A stretch of 64,000 nucleotides of DNA from positions 36,317,501 to 36,381,500 of the forward strand of contig NC_084839.1 of assembly GCF_033115175.1 (NCBI RefSeq), written 5' to 3'. The notes beneath the pieces are model-generated. The model saw only the letters and a program-made list of their open reading frames with translations. It was not told where the DNA came from and made no database searches. Numbering within the stretch: position 1 is the first letter of the stretch; the number at the start of each line of letters is the position of its first letter. Source of the stretch: Lepus europaeus (taxonomy: Eukaryota > Chordata > Mammalia > Lagomorpha > Leporidae). A program made the translations under genes and the position numbers. Shown piece after piece: positions 1 through 12,119 of the stretch.

Positions 1-1657
1 TGCTGGAGAGGATGTGGGGAAAAAGGGACACTAACCCACTGTTGGTGGGAATGCAAACTGGGTAAGCCACTATGGAAGTCAGTCTGGAGATTCCTCAGAA
101 ACCTGAATATAACCCTACCATACAACCCAGCCATCCCACTCCTTGGAATTTACCCAAAGGAAATTAATTTGGCAAACAAAAAAGCTGTCTGCACCTTAAA
201 GTTTATTGCAGCTCAATTCACAATAGCTGAGACCTGGAATCAACCTAAATGCACATCAACAGAAGACTGGATAAAGAAATTATGGGATATGTACTCTATA
301 GAATACTATACAGCAGTAAAAAAACAATGAAATACAGTGATTTTCAACAAAATAGAGGAATCTGGGAAACATCATGTTGACTGAAATGAGCCAGTCCCAA
401 AGGGACAAATATCATATGTTCCCCCTGAGCAGTGACAACTAACTGAGCACCAAAAAGGAAACCTGTTGAAGTGAAATGGACACTATGAGAAACGGTGACT
501 TGACCAGCCCTTGCCCTGACTGTTGATGAGCAACTTAATACTTTATCCCTTTTAGTATTTTTTGTTCTACTTAATACTATTGGTTGAACTCTGTAATTAA
601 TACACAATTATTCTTAAGTGTTGAAACTTAACTGAAAAGTGATCCCTATTAAATATAAGAGTGGGAAAGAGGGAGGAGGGAGGAGGGAGGAGATGTACGA
701 TTTGGGACATGCGCAATCGGTCTTGCCCCAAATGGTAGAGTTAGAAACATACCAGAGGATTCCAATTCAATCCCATCAAGGTGGCATGTACCAATGCCAT
801 CTCACTAGTCCAAGTGATCAATTCCACTTCATAATTGATCACATTGATAGGTCTAAGAGTCAAAGGGGTCACATAAACAAGACTAGTGTCTGCTAATACT
901 AACTGATAGAATCAAAAAGGAAGAGAATGATCCAACATGGGAAGCGGGATACACAGCAGACTCATAGAATGGTAGATGTCCTAAATAGCACTCTGGCCTC
1001 AGAATCAGCCCTTAAGGCATTTGGATCTTGCTGAAAATCCCATGAGAGTGTTTCAGGCATGGAAAGCCAATGCACTGTGGCCAAAAAAAAAAAATGACCT
1101 AAATGAAAGATGTCTGCGAGTCAGATCCCAGTGGAAAGAACAGGTCATCAAAGAAGGAGGTACCTTTCTCTGAAGGGAGGAGAGAACTTCCACTTTGACT
1201 ATGACCCTGTCGGAATAAGATTGAAGTTGGCGAACCCTAAAGGCTTCCATAGCCTTGGCAACTCATGACAAGAGCCTAGGGGGATTACTGACGCCATAAA
1301 CAAGAGTGTCAATTGTTAAGTCAACAACAGGAGTCACTGTGCACTTATTGCTCATGTAGGATCTCTGTCCTTAATATGCTGTACATTGTGATTTAATGCT
1401 ATAACTAGTACTCAAACAGTATTTTTCACTTTGTGTTTCTGTGTGCGTGTAAACTGTTGAAAGCTTTACTTAATATATACTAAACTGACCTTCTGTATAT
1501 AAAGATAATTGAAAATGAAGCTTGATGTGAATGGAAGGGGAGAGGGAGCGGGAGAGGGAGGGTTGCGGGTGGGAGGGAAGTTATGGGGGGGAAGCCATTG
1601 TAATCTATAAGCTTTACTTTGGAAATTTATATTCATTAAATAAAAGTTTAAAAAAAA
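1..1657 (+). mobile_element. L1 retrotransposon, 3' end (ORF2 tail plus long 3' UTR)
   Basis: The first ~330 bases read as the end of L1 ORF2, with the characteristic stretches encoding the 'tctggag...cctcagaaacctg' and 'gactggataaagaaatt' regions, and continue from outside the window. A long 3' UTR follows, with a purine-rich G/A tract at 660-690 and another at 1530-1585. It ends with AATAAA at 1639-1644 and a short A tail at 1651-1657. The same 3' UTR recurs in antisense at about 10490, 13247, 26728 and 61725, so this is an abundant lagomorph family. ORF2 is not open; the copy is dead. Confidence 0.9.
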
Positions 1658-2565
1658 CCATGGAATTCAAAGTGTCAGCTCCCCTACTGATAGGTGTTGG
1701 TTGGTGCTCTGCTTTGGTAAATTAACTTGCCATGATTGAAGGGAGGGGAATGCTTTATGGGCCTGAGTGGGTATCCTGCTCCTCTCCAATCCTTGAGGCC
1801 AGACTCGGAGTCAGTGGGGACAATGGATTTATCCCTCTGATAAAATCCTCCAGTTAGGCTTTGACCACAGCAACCTCTATTTTCCATATTAAGGTGGCGT
1901 TTCCTTGCTCTTGGTTGCCAGGTGCCTTGCTCCAAGAAGATGACATCTCTTCCAGCCATTGGCTGCATGAGTTTCCAGCAGTTTCCTGCTCATTACTGTA
2001 ATTCTCTATCCCTACTTTGTATTAGTTTCAGGAATAATTATTTAAAATTTAAATTATTTAATATGCTTAAGTTCAGAAAAGAAAGATTTTAATATTAAAT
2101 ATCTTTTGGGCTGTGTTTGTGTGTGTAAAATAAGTGCTTCTGCTACTTAAAAAAAGAATCAATATGTAGGACTTAGAGGCTCAGAGGATATCTGCATTAA
2201 AATGTACAGATGCCAGAGCTACATATGTGGTCATAAAATGAATGTCCCGATTTTGATTTTGAGTGGTAATTAGTGTGTTTACTTGCTCATATGTTTTCTT
2301 TCCAAATGGAAGATGATTGGCATAATAGCTGAAATCTTGTGTTTTTGTCTTCCTATCATAGGATCTGAAAGTTCTTGAGACTAGTGGAGGTTGAGCCATA
2401 CTTTAGATCCTCATTTTCATATTAATTCATATTTCAACTGTAGTGTCTTGGATAACTATTATCAAGCATTAACTATAATTGTAACATTGTTATATAAGGT
2501 AAGAGAATAGATTTTGAAGCTGAAGTCCCTTGCATTTAAATCCTGAGATTCAATTTACTAAATGT
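1658..2565. other. Unique AT-rich sequence, possible MIR scrap at the right end
   Basis: No gene or young repeat is visible. About 2500-2560 resembles the start of a MIR core ('tttaaatcctgag'), cut off by the LTR-like sequence that follows. The short ORFs on both strands look like chance. Confidence 0.5.
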
Positions 2566-3075
2566 ATTACCTATCAAATGCTGCACAAAAGATTACCCCA
2601 ATCTTAGTGGCTTACAATAATATTTATTATGTCACAGTTCCTGTGGGTCAGCAATCTTGATAGAGCTTAGATCTTGTCTTAGAGCCTCTCATAGGCAGCA
2701 ATTGAGATAATGGCTTGGGATGCAGTTATCTTAAGATTCAACTGGTTGAGGGTAGATTCAGTTATAAGCTCATTCTCATGATTCTTGAGGATTCCGTCTT
2801 TTAGGGGCTGTTGAATTGAGGACCTCATTTTCTTGCTGGCTCTTGACCCAAAGCCATCTTAGTTTGTGCCATGTGGAACTCCCCATCAGTAGCTTCGTAG
2901 GAATGAGCAAGTTAGAATAAATAGAAAGAGTTTGAACAAGTTGTATGTCATGGTCTTTTGTAACCTAATCTCAGAAGCACCAACCCATCACTGTTGCTAT
3001 GTTCTGTTCTAAGTCAGTACCTAGTAAATGTGAATACCAGAATTCAAAGATCATTGGGACCTTTTAAAGAAGGCT
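2566..3075 (+). mobile_element. Old MaLR (MLT1-type) LTR
   Basis: The segment has the typical MaLR order: 'attaccccaatcttagtggctt', 'ttattatgtcacagttcctg' and 'gggtcagcaatct', then further on 'accaacccatca', 'gtgaataccag' and 'gatcattggga'. It is strongly diverged and has no internal retroviral sequence, so it is a solitary, ancient LTR. The exact subfamily is not determined. Confidence 0.6.
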
Positions 3076-3081
3076 GCTCCA

Positions 3082-3255
3082 GGGGCCGGCACTGTGTTGC
3101 AGCAGGTTAACGCCCTGGCCTGAAGCACCAGCATCCCATATAGGCACTGGTTCTAATCCCGGCTGCTCCTCTTCCAGTCTAGCTCCCTGCTGTGGCCTGG
3201 GAAAGCAGTAGAAGATGGTGCAAGTCCTTGGGTCCCTGTACCCACGTGGGATTCT
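3082..3255 (+). mobile_element. CSINE, 3'-truncated
   Basis: It starts with the tRNA-like head 'ggggccggcactgtg' and runs through 'cctggcctgaagc', 'catcccatat' and 'tggcctgggaaagcag' to 'cccacgtgggattcta'. There it stops abruptly and L1 begins. The second half, including the CT-rich part and A tail, is absent. See the finding on this junction. Confidence 0.9.
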
Positions 3256-6200
3256 AGATGTTAACCTTTATCAGTTTCATAGTTTACAAATATTTTCTCC
3301 CATTATGTTGGTTGTCTCTTCACTTTGCTGAGTGTTTCTTTTGCAGTGCAGAAGCTTCACAGCTTGATGTAATCACATTTGTCAATTTTGGCTTTGATTG
3401 CCTGTGTTTCTGGGGTCTTTTCCAAGAAGTCTTTGCCTTTGCCAATGTCTTGTAGTTTCCCCAATATTCTCTAGTAATTTGATAGTATCAGTTTGTAGAT
3501 TTAGGTCTTTGATCCATTTTGAGTGTTTTTTTGTGTGTGTAAAGTGTAAGGTAGAGTTCTTGTTTCATACATCTGCATGTGGAGATCATTTCCCTAGCAC
3601 CATTTGTTGAAGAGAATGTCTGTGCTCCAGGGATTGACTTTTGCTCCTGTGTCAAAGATAAGTTGGCTGTAGATGCATGGACTGATTTCTGGCATTTCTA
3701 TTCTGTTCCATTGATCTACACATCTGTTTTTGTGCCAGTACCAGGCTATTTTGATTATAACTGCCCTGTAATATCTCTTGAAATCTTGTATTGTGATGCC
3801 TCTGGCTTTTTTTTGTTGTTGTTGTATAAGATTGCTTTAGCTATTTGTGGTCTCTTGAACATTAGCATAATTTTTTTTTCTAGATCTGAGAAGACTATCA
3901 TTGATATTTTGATTGGGAGTGCATTGAATCTATAAATTGCTTTTGGAAGTATGAACATTTTGATATTGATTCTTCCAATTCATAAACATGGAAGATTTTT
4001 ACATTTTTAATGTGTTCTATTTATTTGTTTAGTGTTTTTAATTTTCATCAGATATTTGACATTCTTGGTTAAGTTTATTTTAAGGTATTTAATTCCTTTT
4101 GGAGGTATTGTGAATGGGATTGATCTTAGAAGTTATTTCTCAGCCATGGAATTGTCTGTGTATACAAAGGCTATTGATTTTTCTGTGTTGATTTTATACC
4201 CTGCCACTTTACCAAACCGTTTTGAGTTCCAATAGTCTTTCAGTGGAGTCTTCTGGATCCCCTATGTATAGAATCATGTCTGCTGCAAATAGGGGTAATT
4301 TGATTTCTTCCTTTCCAGTGTGTATCCCTTTGATATCATTGTCTTGCTTAATGGCTCGGCTAAAACTTCCAGGAATATATTGGATATTAATGGTGAGAGT
4401 GGGCATCCTTGTTTTAGGGTGAATGCTTCCGACTTTTCCTCATTAAGTAGGATTCTGGCCATGGATTTGGCATAAATTGCCTTGATTGTGTTGAGGAATA
4501 TTCCTTCTATACCCAATTTGCTTACAGTTTTCATCATGGAAGAATATTGTATTTTATCAAATGCTTTCTCTGCCTCTATTGAGATAACCATATGGTTTTT
4601 GTTCTTCAGTTTGTTAACGTGTTGTTTCACATTCATTAATTTGCAAATGTTTAACTATTCCTACATACCAGGATAAACCCCACTTGGTCCAGGCGAATGA
4701 TCTTTCTGATGTGTTGCTGGATTCAATTAGCTAATATTGTTTTTTGAGGATTTTTGAATCTATGTTTTTCAGGGATATTGATCTGTAGTTCTTTCTCTGT
4801 TGTATCTTTTTGTGGTTTAGGAATTAAAGTTTTACAGGTTTCATAGAAGGAGTTTGGGAGGATTCCCTCCCTTTCAATTGTTTTGAATAGCTTGAGAATT
4901 TTATTCTTTAAATGTGTTGGAATTCAGCAGTGAAGCCATCCAGTCCTTTTTTTGAGAGTCTTTATTACTGATCCATTTCCATCTTGGTTATTGGTCTGTT
5001 TGTTTCTTGTGTCTTCGTAACTCAATTTTGGTAGAAAGTATGTGTCTAGGAATCTGTTTCTTCTAGGTTTCCCAATTTGTTGGCATAGAGCTCTGTGTAT
5101 AGTTCTTGATGATTCTTTTTAATTTCTGTGGTATCTGTTGTTACATTGCCCTTTTCAACTCTGATTTTATTTTTTAAATTTTTTTTAAAGATTTATTTAT
5201 TTGAAAGTTACAGAGAGGTAGAGGCAGAGAGAGGTCTTCCATCTGTAGGTTCACTCCCCAGATGGCCACAATGGCTGGAACTGCGCTGATCTGAAGGCAG
5301 AAGCCAGGAGCTTCTTCCAGGTCTCCCATGTGGGTGCAGGGACCTAAGGACTTGGGCCATATTCTACTGCTTTCCCAGGCCATAGCAGAGAGCTGGATCA
5401 GCAGAGGAGCAGCCAGGACTAGAACCAGTGCCCATATGGGATGCTGGTGCTTCAGGCCTGAGCGTTAACCTGCTGTGCCACAGTGCCAGCCCCCACCTCT
5501 GATTTTTTTAATTTGGGTCTTCTCCCTCTTTTTTTTGTTAGTTTTGCCAATGGTGTATCAGTTTTATTTTTTTTTAAAGCTCTTCATTTCACCAATCTCC
5601 AATTTTAATTATTTCTTTCCTCCTACTAGTTTGGGGTTTGGTTTGCTGTTTTTCTAGGTCCTTGATATGCATTGATATCTAATTTATTTGGTAGCTTTCC
5701 AATATCTTTATGTAGGCACCAATTGCTATAAACTTCCCTCTTAACACTGCTTTTGCTGTGTTCCCTGAGTTTTGATATGATGTATTGTCATCTTCATTTG
5801 TTTCTAGAAATTTTTTGATTTCTCCTATGACCCAATGTTCATTCAGGAGCAGGTTTTTCAGTCTCCTTGTGTTTGCATATGATCTAGAGATTCTTGAGTT
5901 GCTGATTTCCAGATTCATTCCATTGTGTTCAGAGAAGTTGCACAACATTTTGTTGAATTTGCTGAGACTTGCTTTATGGCCTAGCATATGGTCTATCCTA
6001 GAGAAAGTTCCATACACTTATGATAATATTGTGTATTCTGCAACCATTGAGTGAAAAGTCGTATAGATATAAGTTAAGTCCATTCGTTCCATAGTGTCAA
6101 TTAGCTCTGTTGTTTCTTTACTTTCTGTCTAGTTGATCTACCCATTGATGAAAATGGGGTGTTGAAACCCCCCATAACTATTGTTTTGGAGTCTATGTCT

Positions 6201-6575
6201 CCCTTTAGATCTATTAACGATTCTTTTAAATAGCCAGGCACCCTTTAATTAGGTGCATATCCATTTATTTTAGTCATATTTTCCTGTTGCCCTTCTTTGT
6301 CTCTTTCACACTTTGTGTTTTAAATTCTATGTAGTCTATTAGGATGGCAACTGACCTTTTTTTGCTTTCTGTTAGCATGGAATATCTTTTACTATCCTTT
6401 CACTTTCAGTCTGCATGTATCTTTGTTGGTGAGGTGTGTTTCTTGGCAGCAAATAGATGGGGTCTTGGTTTTTAATCCATTCAGGAAGTCTGTATCTTTT
6501 AACTGGAGGGTTGAGGTCATTTACATTCAAGGTGACTATTGAAAAGTAACAACTTGGCCCTGCCATTTTCCCCAT
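3256..6575 (-). pseudogene. L1 ORF2 remnant (endonuclease and reverse transcriptase)
   Basis: ORF2p of L1 combines an AP-like endonuclease, a reverse transcriptase and a cysteine-rich C-terminus. The N-terminal motif TLNVNDLNPPVKRYRLPEW lies at about 6540-6480. Reverse transcriptase pieces are visible at 4636-4274 (AFDKIQ, KQGCPLSPLI) and 4406-4209 (FAADMILY where FADDMILY is expected, losing a catalytic Asp). Frames switch repeatedly and the C-terminus is deleted. Not functional. Confidence 0.88.
5170..5495 (-). mobile_element. CSINE, full length, inserted in L1 ORF2
   Basis: A T-rich tail is at the left, followed by 'ttatttgaaagttacagagagg', 'ggtcttccatctg' and 'ggttcactcccc', with the reversed tRNA-like head at the right ('cacagtgccagccccc'). 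A target-site duplication 'ctctgatttt' flanks it at 5159-5168 and 5497-5506, so it inserted after the L1. Confidence 0.95.
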
Positions 6576-6639
6576 AAATATTCCTATTATTTACTATGGA
6601 TTTCTTTTGTACTTTTACTAGGGGATTTGTTGCCTTTAC

Positions 6640-7637
6640 ATTGTTTCACAATGATGACTATCATTCTGTGTTTCTGTATATAGCACATCCTTAATCATCT
6701 TTTGTAAGGCTGGATGAGTAGTGACATTCTTTCAATTTCTCTTTGTTACAGAAGGTCTTTATTTCACCTTCATTCATAAATGAGAGCTTTGCAGGATGAA
6801 GTATTCTGGGTTGACAGTTTTTTTCTCTCTTAAAACTTGGAATATATCTCGCCATTCTTTCCTAGCCTATAGAGTTTCTTATGAGAAGTCCACTGTGAGT
6901 CTAAATGGATATCCTCTGAAAATAATCTGACATTTCTCTCATGCACATTTTGGAGTCATTTCTTTGTTTTACTGTGGAAAGTTTGATAAGTTTGATTACA
7001 ATGTGTTGTGGTGAAGATGTTTTCTGTTCATGTCTGTTAGGATTTCTATGTGCTTCCTCTACTTGGATGTCCCTTTCTCTAAATTGGGAAAATTCTCTGT
7101 AATTATTTCACTAAATAGGTCTTCTAGTCCATTCTCTTTCCAGACCTTCAGTACTCCTAAGATCTGTATGTTGGGTCACTTGATAGTATCCCATAAATCT
7201 CCAACACTGTGTTTAAGTTTTCTAATTACTTTTTTCTTTTCTTTTTTTTGTCTGACTAAAATATTTCCTAAGATTTTTTGTCTTCTGGTTCAGATATTTT
7301 TCTTCTGCTTTGGCAAGTCTTCTGTTAAGGCTTTCCACCACATTTTTTACTTGATATATTGAGTTCTTCATTTCTAACATTTCATTTTGATTTCTCTTTA
7401 AATCTCAATTTCATGGGAAAAATTTTTCTTATCATATATGGTTTTCTGCAGTTTGTGGATTTGTTTCTGATTGCTTTTGAGTAATCCTATGATTAATTTT
7501 TTGATTTTCATTTCTGTTATTTCATCAATATCTTCATCTTCACAATCTGTTATTGAAATGTTACTGTGTTCCTTTGGGGAGGTCACAGTGTCTTGCTCAT
7601 TCTTGTTTGTTGAATTTCTGCATTTATTTTTAGACAT
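6640..7637 (-). pseudogene. L1 ORF1 remnant
   Basis: It lies between the ORF2 start and the 5' UTR of the same L1, where ORF1, the RNA-binding trimeric chaperone, is expected. The longest surviving piece is the N-terminal 79 residues (7637-7398), Lys/Asn/Glu-rich with a helical, coiled-coil-like stretch (EITEMKIKKLIIGLLKSN). The rest is broken by frameshifts. A second copy of the same region is at about 20300-20950. Confidence 0.75.
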
Positions 7638-8912
7638 TTGTGCAGCTGATTGTTTTTTTTCCTCTCTGTCTTATCTTTCAGCTATGCCTCTGTAGCTTAG
7701 CAGAATGTGCACTTCCAGTGAATACTAAGAAGTATGTGGTGGGTGTGGCTAGGGAGTTCTGTTCAGTGCACCAGGGTGGAGTGAGTATTCAGAGTAACTT
7801 CCAAGTTCTTTGTGGTAGATCTCCTCTTGTTAACAGAAGAGGGAGAATGGTCACTTAGGTTGGTGTGATCACCTCTCTCAACCCCTCTCCTCCAAGCTGA
7901 GCAGTGCCTGGGTATTAGCCCTCAGTGTGTTCAATAGTCATCTACGCCACCTTATAAACAATACAAATGATCTGTGCAATCCTCACTATGAGCACATTTC
8001 CTACTGCAGTGACCTGCCTCAGGCAACCAACGAGCTCTGATCGTGTTGAGCCACATCCGGTGGTTTCCCAGAGACCCAGGTATACCTGACACTTTCTCAT
8101 GTAACCACCACATCCCCACGATCTTTGGGTGCAGAGGTTTTGTTCTTCCCTGCCAGCCTGTCCAGTCACCAGAGAGGTCGATGCTCCCTGAGCCAGCTCC
8201 ACCTCAGCATCTTGATCCTGGGAGGCTAGGGGTACCTTACAGTGCTACGCGGGAGCCCAGCCACCTCTCATCCAGGCTCGAAGTCAGTAGGGACTGCAGG
8301 TTTTCCCCCAATTAGGATCTCTGAATCACATGTGTACAGAAGAGCCACTGGCTGACTGTTGCTTTCTCCCTGCCACTGCTGCCAGTACTGCTGGGAAGAT
8401 GGCATCCTGTCTCAGCCAGTTGCTACGCCTGTGCTCATAGTCTCCTGCAGCTCCCACCCAAACCCAAAATGGCACCTGCCCTTTCTCAGCCTGGCAGTGG
8501 GCACTGTTCTGGGGAAATTGGGACAAGATATGCATGCCCTCTTTACTTCCACTGGGTCTGCAAGCAACCAGTAGCATCTGCTAGCCCCCAGGGCTCCAGT
8601 CCAGACTCATGCCATGCTCTCCCTCTGGCTGTATCACCACGGTTTGCTGCAGTCTGACCTCCTCTCCATCTCCAAGCTGCTGCTGGCTCTGGCTTTTGGC
8701 TGCTGCAGTCATGTGTTATGTTCGTGTTGTGCGTCTGTACCCTCCACACAGGTCCACAGCATTTCCCTTCCTCTTCCAGGATTTCCAGTGTGATTTTCTC
8801 CCCAATTCTCCCCTGAGACTGCACTTACTACACTTTTTTTTTTTTTACTATTAATCCCTAGCCTAGCATAGTATATTGTTCCCTAATCCACTATCTTGGA
8901 ATCTCCCCTACA

Positions 8913-9879
8913 TTAATTTTTAAATTTCCTTTCTATGTATTCCATACATATTTACTTAAGGCCAATTTTCTGAGATTAGTTTTTGATCATTTTTGGAACA
9001 TTCTCAATTTCATGAAATTACAGAATATGTATACACACATACATAATTGTGGTTTATATCATTTAAAGAACTATTGAAATATTAAGAAAGAAAAATTGTA
9101 AGTAAATCTCAAGGATATGATTGAACCATTTCTATAAATCCACAGAAAAGTGAAGTCAGGTGACTTTTATCATAATGATTTTACAACTTTGTTTCAGGGG
9201 AAAAATATTCCCATATGAGGAAAACTTAGAGACTTTGGATAAGTTAGAAGCCAAAGTAGAAAAAACAAAATAAACCACTTTTTTCCTGCAATGATCCAAG
9301 TCGTTGGATATTTTTTGGGGTCTTGCGTGTGTCATTTTAGAATAGCTTTATAATCACAGGGTTGTTATCATAAATAAATAAAGAAGTGGTAAAGATAGAG
9401 GAAACTATTGTTAGTATCTCCGAAATGCATGAAATCTGTTCTCTTTATATTAAAAAAGTAAAAAGAAAATGCAAGGTCTTATTAAAAAGTATTAGCTCTA
9501 GAAGTTTATATGTTACCTTAGTAAAATAAGGAAACTCAAATTAAAAAAAAATGAACCCGACTTTAAACATCTAAAGAGGCTCAGTCTCTTCTGAGTAGCC
9601 ATGTTGGTAGGATTTTGTTCACATTTAACAAAGTTTGAAATTCCTTTCCTGAAACTACTTGCAGAATCAGGGCAAATCCCTTTGAATGTGTTCATTCATG
9701 AGATCAAATTCTCTTGAATTAAAAACTAGCTCCATTTAAAAGATAATTTCTTAAGTCATTTAGAATAGGGACTCTACATTAAAGAAAATTCTTGGGTCTT
9801 TTGTATATTTTGAAAAAAATGCCAGTCTCACAGTTTGTATGAAGTGTTTCTTAACTTGAACCATCTTGGTAGTCCATTA
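8913..9879. other. Unique AT-rich sequence
   Basis: No recognisable gene, RNA or repeat apart from short A-rich runs (for example 9540-9550). The only minus-strand ORF (9513-9695) has no motif. Confidence 0.5.
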
Positions 9880-10010
9880 AAATTCTGGTTCTGCCACTTA
9901 GGAATTGTGTCATGTTGGGGAAGAAACCTGATCTCTCTGAGTTTCATTTATAATGTGGGATTGTATGTCAAAGAGACAGGATGAGTATTACATGAAGAGA
10001 TACGTAAATG
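9880..10010 (+). mobile_element. MIR SINE core
   Basis: 'tctggttctgccacttaggaattgtgtca', 'gatctctctgagtttcattt' and 'taatgtgggattgta' follow the MIR core order (split site, cytosine-rich part, poorly conserved tail). Ancient and diverged. Confidence 0.7.
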
Positions 10011-10244
10011 TACACTACAACCTTTAATGACTATACTAAAAACAGTTGTTAAACATTAGTAGTGTTTCTTAAATTGAAAATTGTAAACTAATAAATGAAG
10101 GTACTTAAAAAGTTTATAGAAAATGTAATTAAAATATGCTTTTGAGAAACTTTTGAAATACATTAAAAGCTTTTCCTAATATGCACTTTTTGTGACCTTT
10201 GGGAAAACCTGTCATGTGTCCTACTTCAAAGATATTGGGAATAA

Positions 10245-10445
10245 TGGTGACAGCTTTAGAACAGTTACTGCCTGTCAGATACTATGCTGAGTTCTTTACA
10301 TATATAACCAGAGTTAATTGTCATGAACACTCTCTGGATTTCTATTTTATTGGTAAGAAAACTTAAGTTTAGAGAGTTTATGTGCCAAAATTACAAACCC
10401 AGAAAGTGATGGAGCCAAGATTCAGATTCTGAACTGAATGACTTG
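10245..10445 (-). mobile_element. MIR SINE
   Basis: It reads as the reverse of MIR: 'gatactatgctgagttctttaca', 'ggtaagaaaacttaagtttagagag' and 'gtgatggagccaagattcag'. It sits 235 bases from an oppositely oriented MIR. Confidence 0.7.
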
Positions 10446-10489
10446 TCCCAGGGCAGGTTTTCTTTTTCACATTTGCAGTATATTATATT

Positions 10490-11180
10490 TTCTTTTTTTA
10501 ACTTTTATTTAATGAATATAAATTTCAAAAGTACAGTTTTCGGATTACAGTGGCTTTCCCCCCACCCCATAACCTCTCGCTCTCACTGCAATGCTCGCAT
10601 CTCCCGCTCCTTCTCCCACACCCTCTCCCATCCCATTCACATCAAGATTCATTTTCAATTATCTTTATATACAGAAGATCAGTTTAGTATATATTAAGTA
10701 AAGATTTCAACAGTTTGCACCCACACAGAAACACAAAGTGATAAATACTGTTTGAGTACTAGTTATAGCATTAATTCACATAGTACAGCACATTAAGGAC
10801 AGAGATCCTACATGGGGAGTAAGTGCACAGTGACTCCTGTTGATCTAACAATTGACACTCTTGTTAATGGTATCAGTGATCACTCTAGGCTCTTGTCATG
10901 AGTTGCCTAGGCTATGGAGGCCTTTTGAGTTCACTGACTCTGATCTTATTTAGACAAGGTCATAGTCAAAGTGGAAGTTGTCTCCTCCCTTCAGAGAAAG
11001 GTACCTCCTTCTTTGGCCCATTCTTTCCACTGGGATCTCACTCGCAGAGATCTTTCATTTAGATTTTTTTTTTCCCAGAGTGTCTTGGCTTTCCCTGCCT
11101 AAAATACTCTCATGGGCTCTTCAGCCAGATCCGAATGCCTTAAGGGCTGATTCTGAGGCCAGAGTGCTGTTTAGGACATC
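10490..11180 (-). mobile_element. L1 3' UTR, 5'-truncated
   Basis: A T run at 10494-10500 and 'acttttatttaatgaatata' mark the reversed L1 3' end. Sequence homologous to 1657 down to about 970 follows, then the match stops after 'gtttaggacat' at 11180. This is a typical 5'-truncated insertion. A convincing target-site duplication was not found. Confidence 0.9.
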
Positions 11181-11264
11181 CTGCAGCAGGTTTTCAAACC
11201 CTTATGCCAACCTGCTCTCATTTCCAGTACACAATATGAAAAGAAATGCACTAAGCTTTCTTGT

Positions 11265-11458
11265 TATATTACACCAAGTAATTCTTGAACTTGGCTGCAT
11301 GTGAGAACTACTCTGGAAGTTTAAAAAACATCCTCATATTCAGGACTATCTCAGACCATTACATTGAATTCCCTGAGGGCTGAATCCAGATGTTAGCCTT
11401 TAAAAAACTCTTTGATTCCAACATACAGTCAAGTTTGAGACTCTGAGTATTAAATAGT
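11265..11458 (+). mobile_element. MER5A-like hAT MITE
   Basis: 'ttcttgaacttggctgcatgtgagaa', 'ggctgaatccagatg' and the near-inverted end 'agtttgagactctgag' match the MER5 pattern of a nonautonomous hAT element. Diverged. Confidence 0.6.
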
Positions 11459-11489
11459 CAGTCCCTGACGACAGACAAGCAGAATGGGC

Positions 11490-11700
11490 AAGACTTTGGA
11501 GTAAAGAGGATTCTAATCACTGTTTGGCTGCTTACACATTTGTGATCATAGGCAAGTTAACTTCCTTCTCTAAATCTTGAAAGTGACACCAAGAACACCA
11601 TGTATTTTTGGTCAAAAATCAAATAAAAGAATCTGTAAAATGTTCCAGCCTACTGCCTGGAATGTAGGTAGTGCCTGGTAATTAATGAAACTTCAAATAT
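11490..11700 (+). mobile_element. MIR SINE
   Basis: The MIR order is retained but diverged: 'ttggctgcttacacatttgtgatcataggc', then 'ttccttctctaaatcttg', 'atctgtaaaatg' and 'ctgcctggaatgtaggtagtg'. Confidence 0.6.
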
Positions 11701-11717
11701 ACTTATGCTCTGCTTGG

Positions 11718-12041
11718 AGTTTTTTTTTTTTTTTTAAGTTGTAATTATTTGAAAGGCCTATGACAAAGACAGAGATAAAGAAATCTTCCTTTGGTTCACT
11801 TCCCAAATATCTGCAATAGCCAGGGCTGGACCAGGCCAAAGCCAGGAGCTAGGAACTCCATTTGGGTTTCATAGGTGGGTGGCAGGGACCCACACGCTTG
11901 AAGATCACCATCTGCTCTCTTCCCAAGTGCTTCAGCAGGAAACTGCATGGGAAGTGGACACAAGGCCTGGTTTTAGGCACTCCTATGTGGAATGAGTCTG
12001 TCTCAAGTGATGGCTTCAGCTGCTGCCCCACAATGCTGACC
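11718..12041 (-). mobile_element. CSINE, old subfamily
   Basis: A T tail at 11720-11735 is followed by 'ttatttgaaaggcc', 'aatcttcctttggttcac', 'aagccaggagctagg' and 'cagcaggaaactg', with a reversed head ending 'ccccacaatgctgacc'. It is more diverged than the young copies and has the 'cagcaggaa' variant also seen at 21528, 22455 and 23876. Confidence 0.8.
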
Positions 12042-12119
12042 CTGTTCTCGCAGATACGTGATTGCTCTGTAAAATCTTTGACCATACATTTCTTCATCCC
12101 TGGGTGGGAATAGGAGGCT

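Larger units (their letters stand above)
3256..8912 (-). mobile_element. Nearly full-length L1, minus strand
   Basis: Read on the minus strand, the element starts near 8912 ('gggagattccaagatagtgg', a typical lagomorph L1 5' start). A GC-richer 5' UTR follows (8912-7638), then ORF1 (about 7637-6640) and ORF2 from 6575, whose first residues match the L1 endonuclease start. ORF2 is cut at 3256, so roughly its last quarter, the 3' UTR and the A tail are missing. A CSINE sits inside ORF2 at 5170-5495. Both ORFs are broken by stops and frameshifts, and the reverse transcriptase FADD motif reads FAAD near 4295. It is inactive. Confidence 0.92.

Noticed and set aside
4274..4636. 120-codon minus ORF as a host gene
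   Set aside because: It encodes L1 reverse transcriptase sequence inside a dead L1.
10453..11195. gcaggttttc at both sides of the L1 at 10490 as its target-site duplication
   Set aside because: The left copy is ~30 bases from the T tail, with non-tail sequence between, so it may be coincidence.
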